A stretch of 64,000 nucleotides of DNA. Source: Isoetes taiwanensis. Its lineage: Eukaryota; Streptophyta; Lycopodiopsida; Isoetales; Isoetaceae. Shown here one piece after another: positions 12,121 to 23,096 of the stretch. The notes below the pieces were generated by a model that worked only from the letters and a program-made list of their open reading frames with translations, did no database searches and was not told where the DNA came from. The position numbers were made by a program, and so were the translations under genes. The stretch's first letter is position 1. Each line of letters starts with the position of its first letter. The stretch lies in NCBI GenBank assembly GCA_021234155.1, contig JAJEKV010000010.1, positions 12,358,359-12,422,358 of the forward strand, given 5' to 3'.

Positions 12121-12337
12121 CCACATGGCGTATTTTCATAGGGGATGCCTGCGCTTTTATTGCAACCATTTTAATGGCCCGTATTTTTCGGGAGTCGCTT
12201 CGCCGCCCAAAATAATAGTGACTTTGACCGCCACCGCCGGCCACCAAACTCCCTTGTCAAATTTTGGCGCCAAACTTCAGATCACCACTCCGCCTTCTAC
12301 GCAGCATCCTCTCCGCCTTCACTCCTCATCCGCAATC

Positions 12338-12654
12338 CATGTCTCCTGTAATTTCGTGTTCTTGCCCCATTTACGTAACTCCCAAGGTCAAGAAGTGGGA
12401 GGTTTTGTCTCAATAGGTTCGTGGGTGAGTATGCTGCCATTAACGAGGGGCGCATAGAGTTAAGTGACAAAGGCGATCGACGCGACGCGGACACATTGGA
12501 TAGGTAGGATAAAAGAGTTCAAGTTGAATTCTAGCGGCCGGAAAGTGGAAAGTATAACAATACGACGCGGCATATACCCCTTCCGATATGGCCAAAGAGC
12601 TAATCTCCACCAAAACAGCTTCCCAAAATTGCCCGCAAATGGTAACCACCTTTA
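12338..12654 (+). pseudogene. Unrecognised small gene, frameshifted
   Basis: A coding-like stretch on the plus strand starting at ATG 12338 (MSPVISCSCPIYVTPKVKKW). It continues after a frame change as EYAAINEGRIELSDKGD and after another as KEFKLNSSGRKVESITIRRG, ending near the palindrome at 12658. Each piece reads well only in its own frame, so I infer one gene of about 100 residues with at least two indels. No domain recognised. Its close coupling to the downstream palindrome matches the arrangement at the other genes of this block. Confidence 0.4.
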
Positions 12655-12657
12655 TCG

Positions 12658-12724
12658 GATCACACGACGCCGGGCTATCCGGTCGCCTACTTAACTGCGT
12701 GAGATAGTTTCGCATCGTGTGATC
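12658..12724. terminator. Intergenic palindrome P1 (TCACACGACGC family)
   Basis: GATCACACGACGC at the left and GCATCGTGTGATC at the right form a 13 bp stem with one mismatch around a ~41-base loop. First of about ten copies in this window. It lies just after the decayed gene at 12338-12654. A role as gene-end signal is inference from position. Confidence 0.6.
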
Positions 12725-12936
12725 TCCTTATCTTTTCATTTCTTTCATTGACACGTATTTACAAACAAATTTATTGTGCAGGTTTATGTTTATCAAACGT
12801 CGTGGATGTCATTCCGCCGAAAGTATTAGTAGTGTACTTGTCGTGTATCACATAGACATCGGAATTGTCCTTTTCCAAGGTATGGATGCCGTGACCTTGG
12901 GGTATAGGCATCCGGTTTTACGTGATATGATTATAA

Positions 12937-13640
12937 CGTAAAGGTCGAAATCGAGCTTGAGGCCGGTTGAATTGCCCCCTTTAAGTGAACTTTGTAAGCC
13001 ACTGACTAATGAGAACAATGTAATTGCAATGAAGAAATGCATGGTCGACGAGGTGCAAGCGGAATGTCCGAAAACGAGGCGTGAGGATGAGTTTCAAAAT
13101 CTTCACACCGCTTGAGGTATTTGCTAACATATTCCAGATGGCGCAGGAAGTTCGAAAAGCTCCGAAGACATATACGTGCTTTCTCCCCCCTGCCGATTTT
13201 GTGGATGACTTATTTTTGGTTCCGACTTGGGATGTTCGATTCCACGAATCATCCGGTCAACTAACAGAGGTCCGCGTAGTTAAGTCCTCCTTTAAGTTCA
13301 GATACTTTCTTCCAAAACAATATTTATACGTTAATTGTCAACTAGAACGAAGGAAAGCAAAAAAGAGGCCGCACAACTTTTTGGGAGCCGCTTGAGGACC
13401 ATAAATGTATTAATTCCGGATGCGGTGGATATTCGAGTATGGAGAGGGGAGGAAGTCATTTATACAGCCACCATGGAAAGCGAATGGCCATTATCAGAGC
13501 TAAGAGTGCTAATGGAGACAGAGGAGATTGCTGAAGACTTCCATTATTTCATTGATGGCATTAGGGTTGGTTACAGGCAAGAGGGAAATGTAAAGTTTAG
13601 TGAGTTCACATCAACAAGAAATTGTCTATCGCCTAGCTTT
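12937..13640 (+). pseudogene. Unrecognised gene, frameshifted
   Basis: Three consecutive coding-like pieces on the plus strand in different frames: one beginning SKSSLRPVELPPLSELCKPL (from about 12937), one with YTCFLPPADFVDDLFLVPTW (13130-13395) and one with INVLIPDAVDIRVWRGEEVI (13395-13640). Composition is even and repeat-free, unlike the flanking transposons. I infer one gene of roughly 230 residues broken by two indels. No family recognised. It sits between palindrome P1 and the histone-like gene. Confidence 0.45.
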
Positions 13641-13847
13641 TTGAATCTCGGTTTTTATTTGTGTTTTTGTCCGATGTTTTTTAGGGTTCCGTATTTTGTC
13701 CGATATTTTTTTTAGGGTTCCGCATAATTATTTAAAAAACGCTACCATCATATTTTACTTTAACTTCGCTTTTTACTATTTATCTCTTTCCAGTTGTCTA
13801 TTTTTGTCGTTTACGTCAGAGTATAAAGCGCCATCCACCGAGAAGCC

Positions 13848-14700
13848 ATGGCAAGAACTAAGCAAACCGCAAGGATCCATCCAGTGGTGTAAGGCCGTGA
13901 TTATATTAGTCCGCCTCCTTCATCCGAATATGAAGTCTCGATAGAGATTCTCCGGCCCCACCATGCCTAACAAGACCCGAAAAGAAATCCGCATGACAGA
14001 CGGCAGGAGAAGCAGCCGAGTAAGTAGGGATGTACACTCCGCCGGAGACGGGAGGATGAAAATGTGAGAGACCGCCAGCGAATATGACGCCGATTAATTA
14101 TTGGGCAGCCGCTTCTTCTTGCTCTTATCGCCTCCCGCCCTCCCGGTGGATGCCCAGAACCTTCAAATCAAAGGAGGAGGCCCAACGCCCAAAGGGAAAG
14201 GCAGAAATGAGGAGATCTACCGAAGAGTCGGCCGAGGAACAGCCCGCAAATGCCGGGGTGAGGAGACGGCCGGAAGAGTCGGCCGAACAAATGTGCTCCA
14301 AATGCCGGGGTGGGTGAGGGTAGTGGCCGAAGCGAAGACTAAGCCCGGCATTGGGGAAGAGCTTTCACGAGATTAAGAAGTATCGTAAGAGCACCGAGAT
14401 GGTCATTCCGCCTCCCATTTGCCGTGCTCGCGTGAAAGAGATTCTGCAAGAGTGTGGTGCGATACATCATACCGCCACAAAAATTCAAGCAACCGCCTAA
14501 ATGCTCTTCAAATGGCTTCGAAGCGGTTGGTGTCGGGCTGTTCGAGGACTCGCAGCTTTGCAAAGAATACATGCCAAGCGGGTGACTGTCATGCCCAAGG
14601 ACATGCGCCTCGTCTTACGCATAAGGGATCCGGAGTACTATGGTCAAAATTTTATGGCTGAATACAACAAGAAGAAAGACCCCCCAGAAAAAAGGCCGTG
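13848..14700 (+). pseudogene. Divergent histone H3-like gene, broken
   Basis: ATG at 13848 begins MARTKQTAR, the invariant start of histone H3. After about 450 bp that do not align to an H3 tail, the histone fold follows from about 14330. It shows IKKYRKSTEM (H3: IRRYQKSTEL), then VKEILQECGA in the alpha-1 region, NALQMAS and EAVGVGLFEDSQLC for alpha-2 (H3: GALQEASEA...GLFEDTNLC), and HAKRVTVMPKDMRLVLRIR for loop 2/alpha-3 (H3: HAKRVTIMPKDIQLARRIR). At least three frame changes occur and no single frame spans it. The C-terminus runs ~20 residues past the usual GERA end, to a TGA at 14698. Plant H3 genes are nearly invariant, so this divergence, the long insert and the extension point away from a recent host copy. 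A virus- or protist-type H3 is one explanation; a very old host pseudogene is another. The LINE at 14745 begins ~45 bp after the stop. Confidence 0.8.
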
Positions 14701-14744
14701 AAGTGCCTTTGTGTTTTTTTCATTTGTGTTTTTTTCATATGTTC

Positions 14745-15424
14745 CAGAATCAAAAGGGTTCACATATATTAATCATTCTGGAGCCAGTGTGATTGACTAT
14801 TGCATGGCAAGGAATCTTGACATTGTTCAAGACTTTTACATTGGAGAGAAGCTACCAGAATCCGACCATAAGCCCCTGCATCTAGTGCTGAAGCAAGTGC
14901 AAAAATCTGAAATCCAGCAGCCTATTTTTCACCCGAGATTGAAGATAGACTATAAAGCAAGTAAAAATTATAAAAAGAGGATTGAAGCACTCCTCGAACA
15001 TGTCAATTGGACGGGAAATCTGAATACTGATGCAAGCTCTTTCTCTCATCTCATTCACCAAGCTGCAGGAGAGGTATTTGGATACACGAAGAAACCTGTA
15101 AAGAATAGACCATGTAATGCTTGGTGGGATGCAGAATGTCATGTTGCAAGAACGAAATTGCCGAGGAATTGTATTCACAAACCTGCATGGTACAAGAATT
15201 TGCTGAGGAATAAAAAGCGCGCATTTTACAGACAAAAGCAAATAGAGCTTAGTGAGCGGCTCAAAAAGAGCCCAAAAACCTTTTGGACATCGCTGAAGGG
15301 AAGATCAGAAAAGCATACTTTAAAAATAGAGGCATTGCTAAAATTGGTACATGATATCTATAATAAAGAGGGTGCAGATTGCATGCAAGTTTCACCACAC
15401 AAACGGATTTGTTTACAGAGATAG
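14745..15424 (+). pseudogene. LINE ORF2 part 1: endonuclease C-terminus and linker
   Basis: Reads ASVIDYCMARN then LPESDHKPLHLVLK, the SDH block that ends AP-type LINE endonucleases. The linker NRPCNAWWDAECHVARTK follows, then a basic stretch with YRQKQIELSERLKKSPKTFW. The catalytic N-terminal half of the endonuclease is absent. A frameshift near 15380-15420 separates it from the reverse transcriptase, which continues in another frame from about 15379. Confidence 0.85.
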
Positions 15425-17268
15425 AGGTAGGAGATATTATTGCTGATATGGAAAATAACAAAGCACAGGATCTAGAAGGGCTTTGTGTAGAATTGATCAA
15501 ATGGGGAGGGCAGAGGACGTTATCTTCTCTTACAAGATTGCTAAATGGTTGCATCAGACAAGGATTACCTGAAAACTGGAAGATGAACCGTGTCCACCCA
15601 ATCCATAAATCAGGGGACAAGAAAGATGCAAGCAATTACAGAACTATACTAATTGGGAGTGTTTTTGCCAAAATATTGGGCAGCTTATTGGAATGCAAAT
15701 TGAGCACATGGGCAGAGGCAAATAACAAGCGTTCCTTTTGTCAAGCAGGTTTTAGAAGAGGGCATAATACACTTGACCATGCTCTGACATTGCGTGTGCT
15801 CGTTGAGAGAGCTAAAAAGCCAAATAAGGTATTATATGTTGCATTTATAGATTTCGCCAAGGCATTTGATACTGTCCCACGAAGAGAACTAGGTGAAAGA
15901 ATGGCACAAATTGGAGTTCCAGTAGAGATGAGCAGCGCCATTTCACAGCTATATGCTGAAGTGCTTATCAAATTATCAGGTGATTTGGATACGGTAGTCA
16001 AGAATATCATAGGAGTGCGTCAGGGGTGCCCATTGTCTCCAACTTTGTTTGGCCTCTTCATAGAAGAATTGGAAGAATGGATGCGTGATCGCTCTTTGGC
16101 AGGAACAAAATTGGGTATGCATTTAATACAATCGTTATTGTATGCTGATGATGTGGTCTTGTTAGCAAACAAGAAGAAAGCATTGCAGGATCTCTTGGAC
16201 ATCTTGGAGTCCATTTGTGAGGAGAAGGCAATGCGAGTAAATACATCAAAATCAAAGATAATGGTCTTTGGAACAAGGGACAGGCCAGCATTTGTCTATC
16301 AGGGACAAGAACTAGAAACAGTGGAGAGCTATAAATACTTGGGGCTAGATTTCTCGGCAAAATATAATTGGAAGGAATGTATTAAGAGAAGAGTGACTGG
16401 AGGAAAATCTGCTCTATATAGTATGCTTGTAAAATGCTCAAAGGCATCACTTTCAGATTGGGGGCTCAAAAAGATCTTATATAAGACCTTAGCGCAACCG
16501 GTTTTGCTTTATGGAGCACCAATTTGGGGGCCAAGTATCTCATCTAAGCTTTGGGGACAGATTGAATCTGTGCAGAAAGTATTCATACGAGAGGAGTTAG
16601 GCATTAAGGCACATACACCATATGCAATAATGCTTGCAGAAACAGGGATGTTCCCACTTGAGCTTGAAGCATTATTTTAGGCAATCAATTTTGTCAACAG
16701 GGTTAAGAATCAAGCATCGGATCGCATATCATATCAAGCATTTGTGTCCACGGATCAGCAGGGATGGTTACATGATCTGAAGAATTGGGCAAGTAAATGG
16801 GGGGTAACTGATACGAATTGGCCAGGAAATAAGGAAGACACAAGGACACTGCTTGAGCAGCTTTCCATTGAACGTTTATGGGCAGTTCAGGGCAGCCGGC
16901 TAACACATTACATATCATGTGTAAATTCAATCAGTGAGTATAAGAGTCAAGACTATATAAATGCTAACATGCCAAAATATTTCAAGCAGGTCGTAGCCAG
17001 ATACAGGACGAGCTCACACAGACTTGCAATGGAGACAGGACGTTGGTATAAAATCCCGGTTGAGGAGAGGTTATGTAAAGTCTGTGAGTCTGATAGCATT
17101 GAGGATGAGCATCATGTTTTTACAGGCTGCCCCGCTTACAAGGAGTTAAGAGACAAGTTCGGCATTCAAGCATCTGATTTTAAATCTTTATTTCAGTTGT
17201 CATCTCTAACATTAGGTTCATATTTTAAGGCGGTAGATTCACACCGCTCTTTATTAGTGCAGTTGTAA
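15379..17268 (+). pseudogene. LINE reverse transcriptase with one internal stop
   Basis: Reverse transcriptase copying element RNA at the target site. Blocks in order: DMENNKAQDLEGLCVELIKW; NWKMNRVHPIHKSGDKKDAS; FIDFAKAFDTVPR; GVRQGCPLSPTLF; catalytic LLYADDVVLLANKK; SYKYLGLDF. A TAG at 16678, where a Trp codon would fit, interrupts the frame after LELEALF; the same frame then continues AINFVNRVK to the C-terminal zinc-type motif CKVCESDSIEDEHHVFTGC and stops at 17268. All catalytic residues of the palm are present, so decay is recent: one stop plus the upstream frameshift. The FAKAFDTVPR/YADD pattern and the C-terminal Cys-His box differ from the plant L1 at 58214-61388, so I place it in another LINE clade (Jockey/CR1/RTE-like range, not resolved). 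Confidence 0.93.
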
Positions 17269-17331
17269 ATTGCTTAAACTTGTACTTGGAAGCTCCATGG
17301 TCTTTCAAGGCCCAAAGTGAGCTTGACTAAT

Positions 17332-17356
17332 ACATTACATTACATTACATTACAAT
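17332..17356 (+). repeat. LINE 3' simple-repeat tail
   Basis: Tandem TACAT units (about four) follow the LINE 3' UTR where L1 elements have poly(A). Simple-repeat tails are known for several LINE clades and mark the 3' junction. Confidence 0.85.
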
Positions 17357-17429
17357 ATTCTTTAATGTAATGGCTTTATAAGCTTAATCTCTTAGTCCAT
17401 TTCTTTCTTTTTTTTAATGTTATACGTGA

Positions 17430-17498
17430 GGATCACACGACGCGCAGCAAGCATTGTGCTTTTTTGTTGCACATAGTAGTCTTCGCGTCGTGTGATCC
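17430..17498. terminator. Intergenic palindrome P2, perfect 15 bp stem
   Basis: GGATCACACGACGCG and CGCGTCGTGTGATCC are perfectly complementary around a ~39-base loop: the cleanest copy in the window. If the LINE at 14745-17356 is removed, it lies roughly 115 bp past the H3-like stop codon, the same spacing seen after the coiled-coil genes. It also precedes the gene at 17658 by 160 bp. Confidence 0.7.
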
Positions 17499-17531
17499 AA
17501 CCCTAACCCTAACCCTAATCCTAACCCTAAA
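17499..17531 (+). repeat. Short telomere-type repeat tract
   Basis: About five CCCTAA units (one CCTAAT variant) directly after palindrome P2 and ~130 bp before an ATG. Too short for a telomere; telo-box-like tracts occur near plant promoters, so this may be a promoter element or a trace of end repair. Confidence 0.7.
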
Positions 17532-17657
17532 ATGTACGGACAAATCTCCCCACAACGGCTGTGTCTCCTTTCATAATCGACAACGGCTACTTGAGTTCAG
17601 AAGTGACAGCGCCTTACCGCTCCTAAACATCTTCTTGCTTTCGTCGTCTGCTTCGCC

Positions 17658-17957
17658 ATGGATTGTTATGTGAAGTTCCTGGAATGGTATGCATCCGCCC
17701 CTCATGACAACGAGGAAGTTGCGCCGACTGCGATTTATCCGTTCTATTGCAAGGAGTTGGACATCATGGCAAACAGTAGCGAGCTTGGATGCTATCGCGA
17801 GGTTGCCTTAGCTTTCACCCGGACCGCTTGGTCTCAGCGCACGTCCTTTGCAGATGTCCCTGGCTCGTGGATTCCAAAACCAGCTCTAGATGAGGCGGCT
17901 TCCCATTTGCAAATAGCGAAGATGTTTTTCAAGAATCACAAGGCCCCCAAAAATTAA
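17658..17957 (+). CDS. Unrecognised 99-residue protein
   Basis: Intact open frame from ATG 17658 to TAA 17957, beginning MDCYVKFLEWYASAPHDNEE. Acidic N-terminal half, aromatic-rich, with an amphipathic C-terminal stretch (ALDEAASHLQIAKMFFKNHK). No signal peptide or membrane segment, no domain recognised. The start follows a pyrimidine-rich leader (CTTCTTGCTTTCGTCGTCTG) like the leaders of the genes at 37497-40591. Part of the palindrome-associated block; one of the few intact frames there, so it may be real. It has no palindrome within 100 bp after its stop. Confidence 0.5.
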   Translation: MDCYVKFLEWYASAPHDNEEVAPTAIYPFYCKELDIMANSSELGCYREVALAFTRTAWSQRTSFADVPGSWIPKPALDEAASHLQIAKMFFKNHKAPKN

Positions 17958-19165
17958 CTCGCATTCATAATCATTATGGAAACTAGTATAATGATGGTTT
18001 TTAATACATGCAACTCGTAATGTCAATGAAAACTAGATGACTTTCATAGTTTTGTAATATCACTACTAGTTTGATCATAGTTCTTATACTAATTATATGT
18101 CTTACACTAGTTTCTTAAAATTATTGCTAGTTTAGGAGGTGATTTTTGAGCCTACATTGTCAATATTATAATCTAAGATGATTTTACATACTAGTTAGCA
18201 TGATCAGATACATGGTTTTAACCTGGTTTCAATCCTCTCAAGTTTTTCTTATTAGTTCAAAAACCACATTTGATTTTGGAAGTGTGTTATATGTTTTTGG
18301 CACATGCTTATTTATAATGCATGTTAGTAGTCTATTATATTGTTTTACATTGTTGTCTTTTTGATATATTTGTTTCAATCCTTAAAGTCATTATAGACTT
18401 TGAGCATAATTTCTTACATTAACTTGTAATTCCAACTATTATATCTATTTTTGCACTACTTTTAGAGTATGATCCTTTTTAAACTCAAACAATATTCATA
18501 TCCATTGTACCATTTAGCAACAAGGCAATAGATGTTCAGATAATTAACTTCACTTGAGCAGCAACTTAGAACAAAACATGTTTCACTTTCATGCAATAAA
18601 ATAGAGTTACGTGAAATGCAAAAACTAGCTTGAATTCAAAGCATGATCTAATTGCATCTATTCACATTATATTAACCACCATGGGAATGGAGCCGACTTG
18701 TCTTTGGCTGAATGTAGATGCCTAGTTAGCAGTTCTTATTTATCCTCTCAAATCCGGTCGGATCATCAAGAAATCATACAAGCTCTATGGATAACAATTT
18801 TTCTTGGCACCATTTCGTTCGACCAATTGATAAGGACCTATATGTAGCCAACACAAGCATCAATGGTCATATGCCCTTCAATAAATTTTTCACGAAAATG
18901 CTAGGTCAAATATGCATGAGCATTCATTCATCAAGAAATACACTAGATCAAAGATTCATGACGACGCGATCATTGACCTTCAAGTCTAGAATCGCATCAC
19001 GAATATATTACCTCTGTTATTTTTTCAAACCAATAGAAAAACAAGCCATTCAATATAGTGGTGACAACTCACAAGTTTTTTTTTTTTTTTAACCATTAGA
19101 AATATGAGCCATTTAATATACTGGTGACATAATCGACATTAAAGAATATTATTATGTTCAACGCT
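17958..19165. other. AT-rich spacer
   Basis: No gene supported. ACTAGTTT/CTAGT-rich AT sequence. A 101-codon frame at 18787-19092 ends in a poly(T) run and shows no features. Confidence 0.5.
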
Positions 19166-19168
19166 AGG

Positions 19169-22100
19169 CTAGTACTGTCGCATCAGGTGCCTTCTGGCAT
19201 GCTCTGAGGTCACGACGTCTAGATTGGAATGAGACATCGCGATGGGGCAAGTTTGGAATCGGTGCCTGGAAAGGGTTTTTTTTTGTTATCCTCCTCTTAG
19301 AACCCTCGAGGAAACCCTGCACGCAAGCTCTCAACCAATTCAAAAGCAGGGAGGGCTGCCAAAACATAAACCCTACAGATTTCGTAGGGTTTAAGTATCG
19401 GGGTACCAAAACTGCTCCATCTGCTAATCCCACCGTTCAAATGGTAGCTCATGTCCCAAAAAACATCTTGGAAAAGAAAAAATGGCCATCCACCATACGG
19501 ATGTGCGAAACCCCAAATTTCCCCCTTTCTGACGTAGGCTCACGACGGGAAATGAAGTGTTCCTCCAGTTCGGTAGCTCCAGCGAGCTGGGTTTTGACTT
19601 TGTGTTTGAATTCAAAGCAACCAAATTGCTCCAGAGACTAACTATCATGTCTAACCGAGCCAAACTCGACTCGACACGGGCAACTAGTGGACCTTCTGCT
19701 CATGAACCCACTCCCAGCCTAGTGCGCTTATATCGTCTATACGTAGCATGTACTCAGCAATTCGGACTTTTGGTCGATCCTATACTCCTCAAAACTGTGT
19801 TCCAGGGTAACTCTGCCACTCTGGATGCAACCGCACGCTAGTACTGTCGCATCAGGTGCCTTCTGGCATGCTCTGAGGTCACGACGTCTAGCTTGGAATG
19901 AGACAATCGCGATGCACGTTTGGAATCGGTGTCTGGAAAGGGTTTTTTTTGTTATCCTCCTCTTCAAACCCTCGAGGAAACCCTGCTGCAAGCTCTCAAC
20001 CAATTCAAAGGCAGGGAGGGCTGCCAAAACATAAACCCTACAGATTTCGTAGGGTTTAAGTATCGTGGGTGCCAAAACTGCTCCATCTGCTAATCCCACC
20101 GTTCAAATGGTAGTTCATGTCCCAAGAAATATCTTGGAAAAGAAAAAAATGGCCATCCACCATACGGATGTGCCAAACCCCAAATTTCCCCCTTTCTGAC
20201 GTAGGCGCACAACGAGAAATGAAATGTTCCTCCAGTTCGGCAGCTCCAGCGAGCTTGAAATGGGGTTTTGACTTTGTGTTTGAATTCGAAGCAACCAATT
20301 TGCTCCAGAGACTAACTATCATGTCTAACAGAGCCAAACTCGACTCGACACGGGCAACTAGTGGACCTTCTGCTCATGAACCCACTCCCAGCCTAGTGCG
20401 CTTATATCGTCTAGACGTAGCATGTACTCAGCAATTCGGACTTTTGGTCGATCTTATACTCCTCAAAATTGTGTTCCAGGGTAACTCTGCCACTCTGGAT
20501 GCAACCGCACGCTAGTACTGTCGCATCAGGTGCCTTCTGGCATGCTCTGAGGTCACGACGTCTAGCTTGGAATGAGACATCGCGATGGGGCAAGTTTGGA
20601 ATCGGTGCCTGGAAAGAGTTTTTTTTGTTATCTTTTTCTTCAAACCCTCGAGGAAACCCTGCATGCAAGCTCTCAACCAATTCAAAGGCAGGGAGGGCTG
20701 CCAAAACATAAACCCTACAGATTTCGTAGGGTTTAAGTATCGGGGTACCAAAACTGCTCCATCTGCTAATCCCACCGTTCAAATGGTAGCTCATGCCCCA
20801 AGAAACATCTTGGAAAAGAAAAAAATGGTCATCCACCATACGGATGGGCCAAACCCCAAATTTCCCCCTTTCTGACGTAGGCGCACGACGGGAAAGGAAG
20901 TGTTGCTCCAGTTCGGCAGCTCCAGCGAGCTTGAAATGGGGGTTTGACTTTGTGTTTGAATTCGAAGCAACCAATTTGCTCCAGAGACTAACTATCATAT
21001 CTAACAGAGCCAAACTCGACTCGACACGGGCAACTAGTGGACCTTCTGCTCATGAACCCACTTCCAGCCTAGTGCGCTTATATCGTCTAGACGTATCATG
21101 TACTCAGCAATTCAGACCTTTGGTCGATCTTATAATCCTCAAAATTGTGTTCTAGAGTAACTCTGCCACTCTGGATGTAACCGCACGCTAGTACTGTCGC
21201 ATCAGGTGCCTTCTGGCATGCTCTGAGGTCACGACGTCTAACTTGGAATGAGACATCGCGATGGGGCAAGTTTGGAATCGGTGCCTGGAAAGGGTTTTTT
21301 TTGTTATCCTTCTCTTCGAATCCTCGAGGAAACCCTGCACGCAAGCTCTCAACCAATTCAAAGGCAGGGAGGGCTGCCAAAACATAAACCCTACAGATTT
21401 CGTAGGGTTTAAGTATCGGGGTACCAAAACTGCTCTATCTGCTAATCCCACCGTTCAAATGGTAGCTCATGCCCCAAGAAACATCTTGGAAAAGAAAAAA
21501 TGGCCATCCACCATACGGATGTGCGAAACCCCAAATTTCCCCCTTTCTGACGTAGGCTCACGACGGGAAATGAAGTGTTCCTCCAGTTCGGTAGCTCCAG
21601 CGAGCTTGAAATGGGGTTTTGACTTTGTGTTTGAATTCAAAGCAACCTATTTGCTCCAAAGACTAACTATCATATCTAACCGAGCCAAACTCGACTCGAC
21701 ACGGGCAACTAGTGGACCTTCTGCTCATGAACCCACTCCCAGCCTAGTGCGCTTATATCGTCTATACATAGCATGTACTCAGCAATTCGGACTTTTGGTT
21801 GATCCTATACTCCTCAAAATTGTGTTCCAGGGTAACTCTGCCAATCTGGATGCAACCGCACGCTAGTACTGTCGCATCAGGTGCCTTCTGGCATGCTCTG
21901 AGGTCACGACGTCTAGCTTGGAATGAGACATCGCGATGCAAGTTTGGAATCGGTGTTTTGAAAGGGTTTTTTTTGTTATCCTCCTCTTCAAACCCTCGAG
22001 GAAACCCTGCACGCAAGCTCTCAACCAATTCAAAGGCAGGGAGAGCTGCCAAAACATAAACCCTACAGATTTCATAGAGTTTAAGTATCGGGATACCAAA

Positions 22101-22433
22101 ACTGATCCATCTGCTAATCCCACCGTTCAAATGGTAGCTCATGTCCCAAGAAATGTCTTGGAAAAGAAAAAAATGGCCATCCACCATACGGATGTGCCAA
22201 ACCCCAAATTTCCCCCTTTCTGACGTAGGCGCACGACGGGAAATGAAGTGTTCCTCCAGTTCGGCAGCTCCAGCGAGCTTGAAATGGGGTTTTGACTTTG
22301 TGCTTGAATTCAAAGCAACCAATTTGCTTCAGAGACTAACTATCATGTCTAACAGAGCCAAACTCGACTCGACACGGACAACTAGTGGAAATTCTGCTCA
22401 TGAACCCACTCCCAGCCTAGTGCGCTTATATCG
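19169..22433. repeat. Tandem repeat array, ~673 bp unit, ~4.8 copies
   Basis: Units begin with AGTACTGTCGCATCAGGTGC at 19171, 19840, 20514, 21190 and 21865 (periods 669, 674, 676, 675). The last copy is cut at about 22433 within CGCTTATATCGT. Copies are mostly well over 90% alike by eye. Each unit has a 10 bp perfect hairpin TAAACCCTAC/GTAGGGTTTA with a 7-base loop (decayed in the last unit) and the string CCCTCGAGGAAACCCTGC. Repeated minus-strand frames of 80-200 codons are broken by small indels that differ between copies, so I do not call genes. Confidence 0.95.
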
Positions 22434-22475
22434 TACTTGGGGTACTTGTTTCCTCAATACCGACGATATGCAGCT

Positions 22476-22874
22476 TCAGGGCCGGTGTGTGCTGATCATC
22501 TCTAGTGACCTACATGTTTCAAAAGTGGGAATACCTGCCTGTCCACCGCGCAACAATTCCTCAGTAGAAGTCTGTGTGGACATGTCTACCCTATCCACAT
22601 GCGTAGGCACTGTGACATGCACTAGTGGTGGCACACTAATGTTACCTGCTAACTCTACCACTAGCTCTAAGAGTTGTACCCAGCTTTCCAAAGTCAATTG
22701 AATGGATGTCCCTGTGGTAGAGGTGTTGGACTGGATTGTTTGAATCCTAGCAAGGACTGCTGGCGGCAGGCATTGAATCTGAGCATCTACATTAACCAAA
22801 GTCGTATCTAGAACCATATCTGAAGCTGGCAGTGCATCTGGTTGCACAAAAATAGGCATTTGGGGTCTAAACAA
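22476..22874 (-). other. Open frame of 132 codons, unrecognised
   Basis: Minus-strand frame starting MFRPQMPIFVQPDALPASDM, with a helical stretch (IQLTLESWVQLLELVVELAG). It directly follows the end of the tandem array. No stop for 399 bp in AT-balanced sequence is mildly unusual. It could be a fragment of a larger retroelement polyprotein or a chance frame; no conserved motif supports either. Confidence 0.3.
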
Positions 22875-23058
22875 GGGCCGGCAAGGAAATATGATTCAAT
22901 GATAGCATCATAGGGTGCCTTTAAGATTAAGATATCTTTTTACTCAGTTGCAGCAACAATTACTTGACAATTACTTGTCTATGTACATTTTTACTGCATT
23001 TTTATCTTTCGTTTGGTTTGTGAGGCATGACTAAATTTGTCTAGTTTACTATATAAAC

Positions 23059-23096
23059 CATTCTATGGCAAGGTCCTAGACAAAACATATATTGGC
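23059..23096 (-). repeat. 38 bp unit tail, distal copy
   Basis: Plus-strand CATTCTATGGCAAGGTCCTA... through TATATTGGC, identical to 24108-24145. It ends the small unit of array 2. Confidence 0.85.

Larger units (their letters stand above)
14745..17356 (+). mobile_element. LINE, 5'-truncated, with (TACAT)n-type tail
   Basis: A non-LTR retrotransposon copy that starts inside the endonuclease domain and ends in a TACAT/ATTAC simple repeat, not poly(A). It is nearly complete from the endonuclease C-terminus to the Cys-His C-terminal domain. It lies between the H3-like gene (stop 14700) and that block's palindrome at 17430, so it inserted after the block was in place. Related to the decayed minus-strand LINE pieces at 2671-5135 by the linker motif and the C-terminal Cys-His domain. 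Confidence 0.9.

Noticed and set aside
17499-17531. True telomere or chromosome end
   Set aside because: Only about five units, internal to the sequence and flanked by gene-like DNA.
19437-22322. Repeated open frames of 80-200 codons on both strands of the 673 bp array
   Set aside because: Frames break at different indels in each copy and shadow each other on both strands; identity follows DNA repeat, not protein.
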